DNA from: Blautia schinkii DSM 10518
GTDB lineage: Bacteria; Bacillota; Clostridia; Lachnospirales; Lachnospiraceae
Length of the DNA: 64,000 nucleotides
Direction: 5' to 3'
Assembly (NCBI GenBank): GCA_000702025.1
Contig: JNKJ01000026.1
Span: 30,410 to 94,409, forward strand
Position 1 is the stretch's first letter; each line of letters opens with the position of its first letter. The notes beneath the pieces were generated by a model, which was given only the letters and a program-made list of their open reading frames with translations, was not told the origin of the DNA and did no database searches. A program made the position numbers and the translations under genes. This document shows positions 17,218 through 26,554 of this stretch, piece by piece.

Positions 17218-18609
17218 ATGAATCAATTATATTATCAGTTTCCGGGGACATGGTTTGGCGATTGTATGCCTTTCGGCCATGGAGATAAATTCTATTTATA
17301 TCATCAGAGGGATACAAGAAACCCGGAACCATTTGGAGAACCCTTCGGATGGGACCTTGCCGTTACTTCTGATTTCGTCCATTATGAGGACAAGGGAGTG
17401 GCAGTTCCCAGAGGCGGAGATGAGGAACAGGATCAGTTTATTTTCGCAGGAAGCGTTTTTGAGGCGGAAGGACAGTATCATATTTTTTATACAGGCTATA
17501 ATCGTGACTATCCGGCCCAGGGAAAAGCATCTCAGGTGCTCATGCATGCCTACAGCGATGACCTGGTTCACTGGAATAAAACACAGGATAAGCTTACTTT
17601 TACCCCGCAGGAGGGTTATGATCCCGATGATTGGAGAGATCCCTGGGTAATTAAGGACGAGGAAAATGATCAATATTTGTTAATCCTTGGCGCAAGACTA
17701 AAAGGACCGAAAACAAGGCAGACCGGAAGGACGGTAAAGTTTACCTCGAAGGATTTGAAAAATTGGAAGTTTGAGGGAGATTTCTGGGCGCCTGATCTCT
17801 ATACCATGCATGAAATGCCTGATTTGTTTAAAATGGGAGATTGGTGGTATCATATTGTAACGGAATACAGCGACAGAAGCAAGATGGTTTACCGCATGAG
17901 CAAGAGTCTCAATGGTCCTTGGATTGCCCCGCCAGACGATGCATTTGACGGAAGGGCTTACTATGCAGGGCGTACGTTCTGTTTGAATGGGCAGAGAATC
18001 CTTTTTGGCTGGGTGGCATCAAAGGATAAGGATGACGACAATAATAATTTTATTTGGGGCGGTACTTTTATGGCCCATGAGGTGTATCAGAGAGAGGATG
18101 GAACTCTTGGTGTGCGGATTCCGGAAACAGTGTGGAATGCTTTTGATAAAGAGGAGAAGATTCCTGATTTTGTGATAGATACATCCTCTAAAAGGTCAGA
18201 AACGGTGGTTTCAGAAAATACCGGAGATATTTTCAGATTTGAGGCAGAGGTGGAATTCTCTGAAGGGACCAGAGCCTTTGGTGTGCGGTTCTATGAGGAC
18301 GGAAACAGCGGAGAGGCATTCCAATATATGTTCCACATACCGGAAAACCGTTACGTATTCGAAAAGTGTCCCAACTGGCCATGGCCGGCAAACCAGAACA
18401 TTGGACTTGAAAGGCCCGTTAATCTGATTCCTGGAAAGAAGTATACAATTTGTATGATTGTAGACGATACAATCGCAACATTGTATGTAGATGGAATTGC
18501 ACTTAATGTAAGAGCGTATAAAAAGCCGGGGACCGTTCTTTCTATTTTTGCATCTGAAGGTTTAATTAGTGTTACTAACTGTAGTGTGGCGAAGGGACTG
18601 AAAAAGTAA
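17218..18609 (+). CDS. GH32-type glycoside hydrolase (fructosidase-like)
   Basis: 463 residues: a five-bladed propeller catalytic domain (about 1-300) and a beta-sandwich C-terminal domain (about 320-460). No signal peptide, so it is intracellular. The three GH32 carboxylates can be placed as Asp15 (in WFGDCMP), Asp141 (in WRDPW) and Glu199 (in HEMPDLF). The nucleophile motif differs from the classic WMNDPNG, so this is a divergent subgroup, and activity on sucrose or fructans should not be assumed; a GH43/GH68-like relative is an alternative. It is the last gene of the first transporter operon and would cut the imported sugar. A terminator follows at 18647. Confidence 0.8.
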   Translation: MNQLYYQFPGTWFGDCMPFGHGDKFYLYHQRDTRNPEPFGEPFGWDLAVTSDFVHYEDKGVAVPRGGDEEQDQFIFAGSVFEAEGQYHIFYTGYNRDYPAQGKASQVLMHAYSDDLVHWNKTQDKLTFTPQEGYDPDDWRDPWVIKDEENDQYLLILGARLKGPKTRQTGRTVKFTSKDLKNWKFEGDFWAPDLYTMHEMPDLFKMGDWWYHIVTEYSDRSKMVYRMSKSLNGPWIAPPDDAFDGRAYYAGRTFCLNGQRILFGWVASKDKDDDNNNFIWGGTFMAHEVYQREDGTLGVRIPETVWNAFDKEEKIPDFVIDTSSKRSETVVSENTGDIFRFEAEVEFSEGTRAFGVRFYEDGNSGEAFQYMFHIPENRYVFEKCPNWPWPANQNIGLERPVNLIPGKKYTICMIVDDTIATLYVDGIALNVRAYKKPGTVLSIFASEGLISVTNCSVAKGLKK

Positions 18610-18646
18610 TCGGATTTGAGACGGTAGATTTATCTTGAAAAAGCAG

Positions 18647-18698
18647 ACAGGCAGGAAAAAGTCAAAATATGGTTTGGCTTCTGCCTGTTTTGTTTTTT
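18647..18698 (+). terminator. Intrinsic terminator after GH32-like gene
   Basis: Arms ACAGGCAG (18647-18654) and CTGCCTGT (18681-18688), followed by TTTTGTTTTTT. It closes the first transporter operon. Confidence 0.7.
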
Positions 18699-19062
18699 CT
18701 GATATTTAGTTGCTCAATGTTGTACCCTTTTTCTATGCCGTTAAATCTCTGATTTTGCTGTAAAATCTTTATGTTGTGAAATCCTCTATACTATGTTGTG
18801 AAATCCTTTATATTGATTGACATCCCTCTATAAATATGCCACTATATCTATATGAAAAAACACTTATGTGAAGCTGCAAGGAAGCTCAATTATACAACTT
18901 ACCCAGATTAATGTTTGTACAGTTTTGTAAGCTGATGTACAGATGTAGGGTGCCATGCGAAGCATCATGTGCAACCAGTGCCGCCCGGCGTATTTACGCC
19001 GGGAGGCACTAGCAGCAAGTACGTTGAAGTGTACTTGAAATCACATATCGGAAGGAGAAAAT
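18699..19062. other. Gene-free leader region with imperfect repeats and hairpins upstream of malQ
   Basis: No open frame of note. It holds four related blocks GTnAAATCnnT at 18740, 18760, 18776 and 18798, the last two inside a near-perfect 22-bp tandem repeat (ATGTTGTGAAATCCT core). TTGACA at 18817 is a possible -35. A strong hairpin occupies 18977-19010: AGTGCC-G-CCCGGCGTA pairs with TACGCCGGG-A-GGCACT. A second small hairpin (AAGTAC/GTACTT) is at 19017-19036. The hairpins lie in the presumed malQ leader and could affect its expression; no known riboswitch is recognised. Confidence 0.5.
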
Positions 19063-20562
19063 ATGGCAAATCAAAGAAAGTGCGGCGTGCTGCTCCCGGT
19101 CAGCAGTCTGCCGTCGAAATATGGAATCGGATGTTTTTCAAAAAGTGCTTATGAATTCGTAGATGCATTGAAGGAGGCGGGACAGAGCTATTGGCAGATA
19201 CTTCCTCTTGGGCCCACGGGTTACGGCGACTCCCCTTACCAGTCGTTTTCCACCTTTGCGGGAAACCCCTACTTTATCAGTCTTGAGGATTTGATTGAGG
19301 AGGGCGTGCTTACACAGGATGAATGTGACAGCGTGGATTTCGGAAATAAGGCGGATAGTGTTGATTATGCGAAGATATACAACGGCCGTTTCGGGCTTTT
19401 ACGCAAAGCATATGAACGAAGCAATATCAGCCAAAACCCGGAGTTTTGCAGATTTCAGGAGGAGCAGGCGTACTGGCTCAAGGACTATGCTCTCTTTATG
19501 GCTGTGAAAGGCCGCTTCGGCGGTTCGCCGTGGAGCGAATGGGCTGAGGATATCCGGCTTCGCTGGCAGAATGCATTGGATTATTACCGCAGGGAGTTAT
19601 ATTTTGATATCGAATTCCAGGAATATATGCAGTTTAAATTCCGTCAGCAGTGGCATAAATTAAAAGCCTATGCCAACGAAAGGGGAATACGTATTATCGG
19701 TGATATTCCGATTTATGTGGCTATGGACAGTGCCGACACCTGGGCAAGCCCGTGGCTGTTTAAGCTGGATGAGAAGAACAGGCCCACGCAGGTGGCAGGA
19801 TGTCCCCCGGACGGTTTTTCTGCAACCGGACAGCTCTGGGGCAATCCTCTGTACAACTGGGATGTACATATGGAGTCCGGATTTGACTGGTGGGTGAAAC
19901 GTATTGCTCATTGCTTTGCCATGTATGATGTGGTGCGCATTGACCATTTCCGCGGGTTTGATGAATATTATGCAATTCCTTACGGGGACAAGACAGCGGA
20001 GAACGGATGGTGGGAGAAAGGACCCGGGCTTGAGCTTTTCTGGGCGGTTTCCCAGAGGCTCGGGCATAAGGATATCATTGCCGAGGATCTGGGCTTTATG
20101 ACTGATTCTGTGAAATGGATGGTGGGAGAGAGCGGCTATCCGAATATGAAGGTCATTGAGTTTGCCTTTGACCAGCGGGATACGGGAAACGCCAGTGATT
20201 ATCTGCCGCATAATTATCCGCGTAACTGTGTGGTTTATACAGGCACACATGATAATGAGACACTTGTGGGATGGTTTAAGGACATAAAAGCTGCTGAGCG
20301 CAAAATGGTGCGGGATTATCTTCATAATTACCACACCCCGGATAATGAGATTTATAAGGATTTAATCACCTTAGTCATGAGTAGTGTGGCGGATTTGTGT
20401 ATCATTCCTATGCAGGATTATCTGGGGCTTGACAACCGGGCGCGCATGAACCAGCCGTCCACCCTGGGAAAGAACTGGAAATGGCGTTTGAAAGAAGGCC
20501 AGTTTCCGAAAAAGCTGCGCCGGGAGATGGCAGATATGGCTGTTAGGTATGGAAGATACTAA
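19063..20562 (+). CDS. malQ: 4-alpha-glucanotransferase (amylomaltase, GH77)
   Basis: 499 residues, the normal length. It moves alpha-1,4-glucan segments between maltodextrins, releasing glucose, in the cytoplasm. The N-terminus (CGVLLPVSSLPSKYGIGCF) and the substrate loop GDSPYQSFSTFAGNPYFISL are diagnostic. Catalytic residues are the Asp in VVRIDHFRGFDEY, the Glu in IIAEDLGF and the Asp in TGTHDNET. A GGAAGGAG site lies before the ATG. It stands between the GH32-like operon and a secreted FN3 protein gene, with its own leader, so it is probably transcribed alone or with the next gene (170 bp gap). It is not linked here to glycogen or maltose genes. Confidence 0.97.
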   Translation: MANQRKCGVLLPVSSLPSKYGIGCFSKSAYEFVDALKEAGQSYWQILPLGPTGYGDSPYQSFSTFAGNPYFISLEDLIEEGVLTQDECDSVDFGNKADSVDYAKIYNGRFGLLRKAYERSNISQNPEFCRFQEEQAYWLKDYALFMAVKGRFGGSPWSEWAEDIRLRWQNALDYYRRELYFDIEFQEYMQFKFRQQWHKLKAYANERGIRIIGDIPIYVAMDSADTWASPWLFKLDEKNRPTQVAGCPPDGFSATGQLWGNPLYNWDVHMESGFDWWVKRIAHCFAMYDVVRIDHFRGFDEYYAIPYGDKTAENGWWEKGPGLELFWAVSQRLGHKDIIAEDLGFMTDSVKWMVGESGYPNMKVIEFAFDQRDTGNASDYLPHNYPRNCVVYTGTHDNETLVGWFKDIKAAERKMVRDYLHNYHTPDNEIYKDLITLVMSSVADLCIIPMQDYLGLDNRARMNQPSTLGKNWKWRLKEGQFPKKLRREMADMAVRYGRY

Positions 20563-20732
20563 GGGGGGATTGCAGATACTATGTGACGTATTGCAGAGCC
20601 GAACATTTTGTTATACAAAGAATGAAGTGCCGCCCGCTGCGAATATGTTGGAACATGTTTGGATGTTTCAGTAAAGTTATTGTCTTAGAAAAAAGGGCAG
20701 TAACAGTAGTTAAAATTTTGGGAGGGAAATGT

Positions 20733-21851
20733 ATGGAAAAGATGAAGAGAATGAAAAAAATGTTTCTTATACTGGCATTATGCTTTGTGACGGGCATTGG
20801 CAGCGCACCAGCCGGTCAGTTGTTTGCACCTGTCCAGGTACAGGCAGCAGCAAAGATTACTGTGCCGAAGCTTGTTTCGGCAAAGGATTCCGGTGCAGAC
20901 AAGGCAGTTGTGAAATGGCAGGCGGTAAAAGGTGTAAACGGCTACCGGGTGTATCGTAAGGCAGCAGGACAAAGCTTTAAAGCAGTCAAAACAGTATCCG
21001 GCGCTTCCAAGGTATCTTATACAGACAGCGGTCTTAAAATGGGCACAAGATACTATTACACAGTAAAGGCCTATAAAAAGTCAGGGGACAAAACAGTATG
21101 GAGTGCTTATGACAATAAAGGCGTTACTATGGTCGCCGGCTTGTCAAAGCTTAAGCTTAATAAGTCTGCGCTTACCCTGGCAAAGGGAAAGACCTATTCT
21201 TTAAAACTCAATAATACGTCCCTTGCTCCTAAATGGATCTCAAATAACACAGGCGTAGCCACGGTCAGCGGCAAGGGTGTTGTTACTGCAAAGAGTAAGG
21301 GCACGGCCACAATCACGGCTTCCCTTGGCGGCAGAAAATTTACCTGTAAGGTAACCGTAAGTGTTCCGGCCACTGTACCCGCGGGAATTAACAAACTGAA
21401 AAAGTATATTACCACCTACGGACAGATGAATACGCAAGGAAATAAATGCATAGAGTTTGATTACAATGAAAATTCATGGGTAATTGTATACGAGGCTTCA
21501 AAGAAAAGATTTGAGTTTTTGTGCTTTGCTGATATGGATGAGATTAATACACAGTCGGTAATGGCGATGTATGTGAATGCAGGGACACTCAACTACGTGA
21601 ATCCGGAATTTATATTTTTTGTGCGGGATGTAGACGCTGGTTTCCGGGCTACGGCAAGATTTAAGGCATCCACGTACACCTCTAAAACGAATGTTCGTTT
21701 TAACATCATAGAGGCCACACACGACAACCTGCCCGATATCCAGGAGCTTGGAAATACGAATCTGAATCTTGCCTTTGTGGGATGGCAGGCATTGCTGGAA
21801 ACCGAGGTGGGAATTTCGCTGAAGAATATTGGATTTACCTCATATAAATAA
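20733..21851 (+). CDS. Secreted protein with FN3 and Big2 domains
   Basis: 372 residues. A signal peptide (MKRMKKMFLILALCF region, cleavage near VQVQAAA at about 35) is followed by a fibronectin type III domain (about 38-130: VVKWQAVKGVNGYRVYRKA, then TRYYYTVKAY), a bacterial Ig-like Big2 domain (about 134-210: LTLAKGKTYSLKL, GVVTAKSKGTATITAS) and a C-terminal domain of about 150 residues that I do not recognise. No LPXTG anchor is present. I moved the start from an upstream in-frame ATG at 20583 to 20733, where GGAGGG precedes the ATG and the signal peptide begins. Such FN3/Big2 arrays serve as spacers in surface proteins; the C-terminal domain should hold the specific function. Confidence 0.8.
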   Translation: MEKMKRMKKMFLILALCFVTGIGSAPAGQLFAPVQVQAAAKITVPKLVSAKDSGADKAVVKWQAVKGVNGYRVYRKAAGQSFKAVKTVSGASKVSYTDSGLKMGTRYYYTVKAYKKSGDKTVWSAYDNKGVTMVAGLSKLKLNKSALTLAKGKTYSLKLNNTSLAPKWISNNTGVATVSGKGVVTAKSKGTATITASLGGRKFTCKVTVSVPATVPAGINKLKKYITTYGQMNTQGNKCIEFDYNENSWVIVYEASKKRFEFLCFADMDEINTQSVMAMYVNAGTLNYVNPEFIFFVRDVDAGFRATARFKASTYTSKTNVRFNIIEATHDNLPDIQELGNTNLNLAFVGWQALLETEVGISLKNIGFTSYK

Positions 21852-21869
21852 GATATGGTTTTAAAATAT

Positions 21870-21909
21870 AATGAACCCCTAAAGAGCGGCTGCTCCTTGG
21901 GGGTTCATT
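21870..21909. terminator. Bidirectional terminator between convergent genes
   Basis: Arms 21870-21887 and 21892-21909 (AATGAACCCC.. / ..GGGGGTTCATT) pair over about 18 bp with two mismatches, with A/T-rich flanks on both sides. It serves the FN3 gene and the convergent DUF5107 gene. Confidence 0.75.
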
Positions 21910-21914
21910 ATTCA

Positions 21915-24900
21915 TTATAAATGAGCTGCGCTGATTGCGCCCTGATAATCTCTCTGACGGTGGAGAATCTCGTCTAACAACTTTTTCGCCTCTGTTTTTT
22001 GGCCCAGTCCCAGATTGCCCAGTGCCCTCAGATAATTGCAATACTGTATGTTACGGAGCTGAATATCGTCCTGGAATACTTCGATTTCCGGGAGGGATAC
22101 GGCAAAGAAATCGTAGGCTACATGGTCGAAAAGATGTTTTTCACCGTAGGCGATGAGCTTGTGGTAAGCTTTAACGGCGGCATCTTTCCTGCCGAGCTCC
22201 TGGCAGGCCAGTCCCTGATAGAAGATAAAGTCAGAGGGCTGGTCATTGTAATACAACACGCTTCCCGGCTCCTGCGGTCCGGAGGCAGCCAGCTCAAAGT
22301 ATTCTTCTGCTTTATTTTCTTGTCCCATCATGCGGTATGCCAGACCCATGTAATAATATGCTTCGTTGTCCGGCACATTAGGGAGCTTGCCCTCGCCCAG
22401 GTTTTCAGGGTAGGTGAGTGTTGCCTCCAGATGGAGCAGCGCTTCTTCCGGTTTTTGAGCAAGAAGTTCCTCACGGGCAATCTGGATCAGTGCATATTTG
22501 TACTGCGCACTTACTTTGCCTTCACCGCCTTCCCAGGGGTGGAACTTACGGGAGGTAAGCCCGGCCAGCGCGTCCCGGAAGCGTCCGGTACAATTTAAAA
22601 GATTGATGTAACGCAGATACAAGTCGTCTCTCGCAGCTGTGATATCCGGATGAGACTCCATAATGCGGAGCCTTTCTTCTGGTGAAACATTCATTTTTGC
22701 GGCAAGCTGGTCATATTCCAGCCACAGGCGAGGATAGGTAGAATCCAGCTCACACGCTTTTTTCATTACTTCCATAGCTTTTTCTGGGTTGTTTTGTTTA
22801 TTGTAATAGGCAATGGCCAGGTTGCGCAGTGCAGTGGAAAAATCAGGTTTAGTCCTTGCACATGTCTCCCAATGGGAAACGGCATTTTCATACTGCTTTT
22901 TGTCATAGAGCAGGCAGCCCAGGTAGTAGTGGGCCATAGGAGCGTCGTCCATAGCTTTTATGGCTGTCTCCAGAATTTCGATTTCTTCTACACGGTTTGG
23001 GAAGCAGAAATCAGGAGTAGCTGTCTCGGCTGCTGCGAAAGCATCTTTTGCAAGGTCAGTCTTATTCTGCAGTGTATAAATATATCCCAGGTAATAGTTA
23101 CACAGCGGGTTTCCATCCCTGCAGGCGGAAACCACGTCCTGTGCTTCTGTAAGGAAGCCGGACTTGATATAATCCAGGGCCAGCTCCAGATAGTTGTGGG
23201 CTTCCTGGCGCATGGCTTTTTTCCAATAGGAAAGATCCTTTACAGCAAGACCTTTCTCATACAGGCAGCCCATATATAAAGGGTCAATATTCAGGCTGTC
23301 CTCAAGGAAGGACAGATTATCCATATCAAGCTTTCGCATGATGGCGGCCTTCAGGCAGCGCGCTTTCATATTGTGCCAGTTGCGGATCAGAGATTTTTCT
23401 ACAAACTCCAGAGCTTCTTGGTAGTTTCCTTTTTTGCAGGACAGACAGGCAAGCCAGTAAAATCCGGCGCTTTGTGTTTCCGCACTCCAGGTGGATTTAT
23501 AGAATGCGTCAAAGGCTTTGTCATCCTGTCCATCGGTGGTAAGAGCCAGGCCGAGGTTAAAATAGCTTTCCCCGTAATAAGGGTTGGGGCTTTTCCAGGT
23601 CTGTTTCTCGATGGCTGCTTCAAAATAGGGAATACTTTCTTTTACACGGCCTCTTTTATAGAGCAGGAGTCCATAGCCGTTGTTCAGACGCATATCCGTG
23701 CTGTCTCTGCGCAGGCCCTCCAGATAATAATCTGCAGGCTCGTATGTTGCGTGACGGTACTGCTCCAGGTGAGTGGCAGAGAGATAAAGCTCTTCGGTTG
23801 TCTTCTGGTCCTGTGGGGCTTTCATTGCCTCAGCAGGCTCCGGGATGGGCTTAAGCTCTGCTTTGTATACGGAATACTCTACCAGGGTATGTCCTTTGCA
23901 GGAAACGCTTACCGTGCAGTCCGTCAGACAGGAGGGCGCGGGAAACTCTGCCTGGAAGCAGGCTTTTGGGGTAAGGTTAGCGTTGGTTTCATAGAGTACC
24001 GTATCTTTTTCTTTTACAAGAATATGCGTCTCTTCGTAGTCCCCGGTTACGTATACCTTTAATGCTGCGCTGCCGTTTTGTCTGCCGCCGATAGTTGCGT
24101 CACCGTTTTGTCTGCCGCCGGAAACAGTGCTTCCGTCCGGGACTTCAGTGATGCTGACGGCCGCTTCTTTTGTGGCGTTTCCTACACGGCCCACGCCTTT
24201 GTAAGGCATGAAATACTGGACAAAGGTCTTTTCTTCATGAGGCTTTAACCAGGTGAAGTCCGGCTGGTTGTCTGTGAAAACTCCGGTCATCAGTTCAATA
24301 TAAGGTCCGTCGGTTTCGGTCAGGTTACGGTCCCAGGTGCGTCCGAAATCGCCGTTACCCCAGGTCCATTGTTTCTTTCCGGGGGAAACGTGATGGTCTG
24401 CCACATGAAGGAGCCCGGCCTCCAGGTTCTCGTCATAATTTCCGATAAAATCAAAATCCGAGTGTGCCGCCATATAGGAGGTGGGAACCGGCACGTTTTT
24501 ATATCTGGAAATATCCACCCCTGCGGAGTAATCACATTTATAGTATTCTCCGGTGGCAATGGGGAAGGTGGATACGGCGCGTTTTCCGTGGTCCATAACT
24601 GCGTTTACATCCGGTGGAAATACGGAATAGGTGTGGTCGTTTACCGGTACCGCAGGGTTTGCCCACCACAGGAAGGTCTGCGGCAGATCAGTGTGGTTGT
24701 AAAGCTGGCCCTTGATTTCAATGTAAGCTTTTCCCGGATAGAGGGAAATAGAAGCCATCCCCTTAGTGCCGTACATCTTGTCTGTCTCACTTACATGGAC
24801 AGTACAGGAGCCGTCCGGGTTTTCACAGATGGTATAGTCAACGGGAGAATAGGTGGAAGGACGGTGGTGCTGGGGCCAGTTAAATTCAATTCCGCCGGAG

Positions 24901-25238
24901 ATCCAGGGTCCGGTTAATCCCACCAGGGCAGGTTTGATCACATGATTGTAGTATACGAAATCATATCCGTTTGTTTTGTCATAGGCTCTCTGAATCCGGC
25001 CTCCGATTTCCGGAAGTACCATGATTTTTAAATATTCGTTTTCCAGAAAAACAGCGTGATAGGTTACATCTTCTTTTTCATCAGAAATCTTCTCGGTTAC
25101 CGGAAGCGGGTATACCTTTCCGGTGCTTCCCTGGTACGCTCTTTTTTCGATGAATAATGGATTTTTTTCGGGAGGATAGACTTTATATGTGGGAATCACA
25201 TAATCCTCTTCCCAGATTCTTACACTTTTCTGTTCCAT
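21915..25238 (-). CDS. DUF5107 domain protein with TPR repeats
   Basis: 1107 residues. The N-terminal half (about 1-380) is the DUF5107 domain, with an aldose-epimerase-like beta-sandwich look (VLPEIGGRIQRAYDKTNGYD, ISGGIEFNWPQHHR, FLWWANPAVPV). The second half (about 490-1090) is a long run of tetratricopeptide repeats (ALRNLAIAYYNKQNNPEKAM, AYYYMGLAYRMMGQENKAEE). No signal peptide. Proteins of this type are common in gut Firmicutes next to glycoside hydrolase genes; a carbohydrate-active role is likely but not established for this subgroup. Between the domains lies a low-complexity stretch with a 30-bp period duplication (GGRQNG twice). AAAGGAGA precedes the ATG. It is divergent from an AraC regulator and close to the beta-galactosidase operon. 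Confidence 0.85.
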   Translation of the reverse strand: MEQKSVRIWEEDYVIPTYKVYPPEKNPLFIEKRAYQGSTGKVYPLPVTEKISDEKEDVTYHAVFLENEYLKIMVLPEIGGRIQRAYDKTNGYDFVYYNHVIKPALVGLTGPWISGGIEFNWPQHHRPSTYSPVDYTICENPDGSCTVHVSETDKMYGTKGMASISLYPGKAYIEIKGQLYNHTDLPQTFLWWANPAVPVNDHTYSVFPPDVNAVMDHGKRAVSTFPIATGEYYKCDYSAGVDISRYKNVPVPTSYMAAHSDFDFIGNYDENLEAGLLHVADHHVSPGKKQWTWGNGDFGRTWDRNLTETDGPYIELMTGVFTDNQPDFTWLKPHEEKTFVQYFMPYKGVGRVGNATKEAAVSITEVPDGSTVSGGRQNGDATIGGRQNGSAALKVYVTGDYEETHILVKEKDTVLYETNANLTPKACFQAEFPAPSCLTDCTVSVSCKGHTLVEYSVYKAELKPIPEPAEAMKAPQDQKTTEELYLSATHLEQYRHATYEPADYYLEGLRRDSTDMRLNNGYGLLLYKRGRVKESIPYFEAAIEKQTWKSPNPYYGESYFNLGLALTTDGQDDKAFDAFYKSTWSAETQSAGFYWLACLSCKKGNYQEALEFVEKSLIRNWHNMKARCLKAAIMRKLDMDNLSFLEDSLNIDPLYMGCLYEKGLAVKDLSYWKKAMRQEAHNYLELALDYIKSGFLTEAQDVVSACRDGNPLCNYYLGYIYTLQNKTDLAKDAFAAAETATPDFCFPNRVEEIEILETAIKAMDDAPMAHYYLGCLLYDKKQYENAVSHWETCARTKPDFSTALRNLAIAYYNKQNNPEKAMEVMKKACELDSTYPRLWLEYDQLAAKMNVSPEERLRIMESHPDITAARDDLYLRYINLLNCTGRFRDALAGLTSRKFHPWEGGEGKVSAQYKYALIQIAREELLAQKPEEALLHLEATLTYPENLGEGKLPNVPDNEAYYYMGLAYRMMGQENKAEEYFELAASGPQEPGSVLYYNDQPSDFIFYQGLACQELGRKDAAVKAYHKLIAYGEKHLFDHVAYDFFAVSLPEIEVFQDDIQLRNIQYCNYLRALGNLGLGQKTEAKKLLDEILHRQRDYQGAISAAHL

Positions 25239-25557
25239 GATATGTTCTCCTTTTTATATTTTGTTGTATATTTAAATTTCTTCATAGCTGAACTTTACTC
25301 TATGCTTCCACAGTCAGCGGCAAAAGCAGATATGCCTGCTGCTCGTTTCTACAGGCAATCAGCCAAGCGGATGTGCTTGCCAGCAGATTAGATCTGACTT
25401 GCAGGCTTTTGGTTTTTACGACCCTATTTTATAATGGAGAAAGAAAAAAGAAAATGACATATCTTTTGTAAAGATGGACAATATTCCACATATCTGGTAT
25501 GCTGAAATCATGGATGAATATATGAAAACAAAGGAAGACGGATTTAAAGGAGAATGG
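25239..25557. other. Divergent intergenic region between DUF5107 and AraC genes
   Basis: No coding frame is convincing. An ATG at 25474 is in frame with the AraC gene but lacks a ribosome site. TATAAT at 25430-25435 is a -10 candidate for the AraC gene with no clear -35, as expected for an activated promoter. The GC-rich part 25315-25410 has short partial repeats of GCAGAT/CAGCAGAT but no clear fold. Confidence 0.4.
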
Positions 25558-26406
25558 ATGTTTGTACTGCCCACGGAGTCGTTTCAGGACTACGTACAGC
25601 ATCCGCAGGTGAAAAGGCTGTATCTGACAGATGTGGGTTTTTTTCCTCATGCAGACCGGCATTACCGGGAGCGGAAGGAGGGTATTGAAGAGTATATTTT
25701 CATTTACTGCATGGAGGGAAGCGGGACCATCGAGCTTTTCGGAGACAAAAATTATACGCTTTATGAAAATCAGGCGTTTTGTATTCCTCGTTTCTGCGGA
25801 CATAGGTATTCTGCGGACAAGGACAACCCCTGGAGTATTTTGTGGGTGCATTTTAAAGGGGAGGATGTACCTTTTTATCCGCTGGAAGAGAGAAAGATAA
25901 TCACTTTTTCTTCCAAAAACGCGGCTAACCGTATGCTATTCTTATTTGAGTTACTTCTCCGGGTTTTGGGAGGAAACTATACATTAGGAAACTTTATTTA
26001 TATTTCCCAGGTTTTGTCCCTGATTCTGGGTGAGTGCTACTTCCGGGAAAAGGAGCAGGACACCCTGGAGCAGAACAAGCATGTGACAAAGGTGATCCGT
26101 TATATGTACAGCCATCTTCAGGAAAATCTTACTCTGGATGGCATAGCGGAGGAATTTGAATTTTCTAAAAGCTATTTAAACGCGGTTTTTCAGAAGTGTA
26201 CCTCTCATGCGCCAATGGATTTTTATATCAGACTGAAGATGAAGGAAGCCTGTAAGCTGCTTCGTTCTACTGATTTGTATATTTATGAGGTGGGGCAGTA
26301 TCTTGGATATTCAGATCAGTATTATTTTTCCCGGATTTTTAAAAAGGTGACAGGGGTTTCACCAAGGGAATACAGAGACAGTGATTATATGCATGTGGAG
26401 GATTGA
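25558..26406 (+). CDS. AraC family transcriptional regulator with cupin sensor domain
   Basis: 282 residues. An N-terminal AraC-type cupin (about 40-130: EEYIFIYCMEGSGTIELFG, then AFCIPRFCGHRY and WSILWVHFKG) and two C-terminal helix-turn-helix motifs (LTLDGIAEEFEFSKSYLNAV and EVGQYLGYSDQYYFSRIFKK). The start at 25558 is preferred because AAAGGAGA lies 5 nt before it and the protein then begins as others of the family do (VLPTESFQDYVQHPQVKRLY); the frame is open upstream to 25474. It is divergent from the DUF5107 gene and stands upstream of the beta-galactoside locus, so it probably senses a sugar and controls one or both. Confidence 0.9.
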   Translation: MFVLPTESFQDYVQHPQVKRLYLTDVGFFPHADRHYRERKEGIEEYIFIYCMEGSGTIELFGDKNYTLYENQAFCIPRFCGHRYSADKDNPWSILWVHFKGEDVPFYPLEERKIITFSSKNAANRMLFLFELLLRVLGGNYTLGNFIYISQVLSLILGECYFREKEQDTLEQNKHVTKVIRYMYSHLQENLTLDGIAEEFEFSKSYLNAVFQKCTSHAPMDFYIRLKMKEACKLLRSTDLYIYEVGQYLGYSDQYYFSRIFKKVTGVSPREYRDSDYMHVED

Positions 26407-26438
26407 GGATAGCCGGAAATCCTTTCTTTGGCTCTGAA

Positions 26439-26470
26439 ACTATAGAATGCAAACAAAATCTATGGATTGT
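26439..26470 (+). promoter_or_regulatory. Element shared with the region before the second solute-binding protein gene
   Basis: ACTATAGAATGCAAACAAAA followed by TCT and a GATTGT-like end. The stretch 29879-29910 matches without gaps: ACTATA, AATGC and AACAAAATCT are identical. It lies 85 bp before the response regulator start at 26555. Likely a binding site of that regulator (autoregulation); inference. Confidence 0.5.
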
Positions 26471-26554
26471 CACTGAAAATGTGAGGGGAAAATATGGTAC
26501 TTTAAAGGTAATTGTAAAGGCGGCAAAGAGAATAGTGATGAGGAGGGGCGTTTT

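Noticed and set aside
19660..20334. Long antisense frame within malQ
   Set aside because: malQ is a full-length, well-conserved enzyme; the antisense frame has no ribosome site and no family resemblance.
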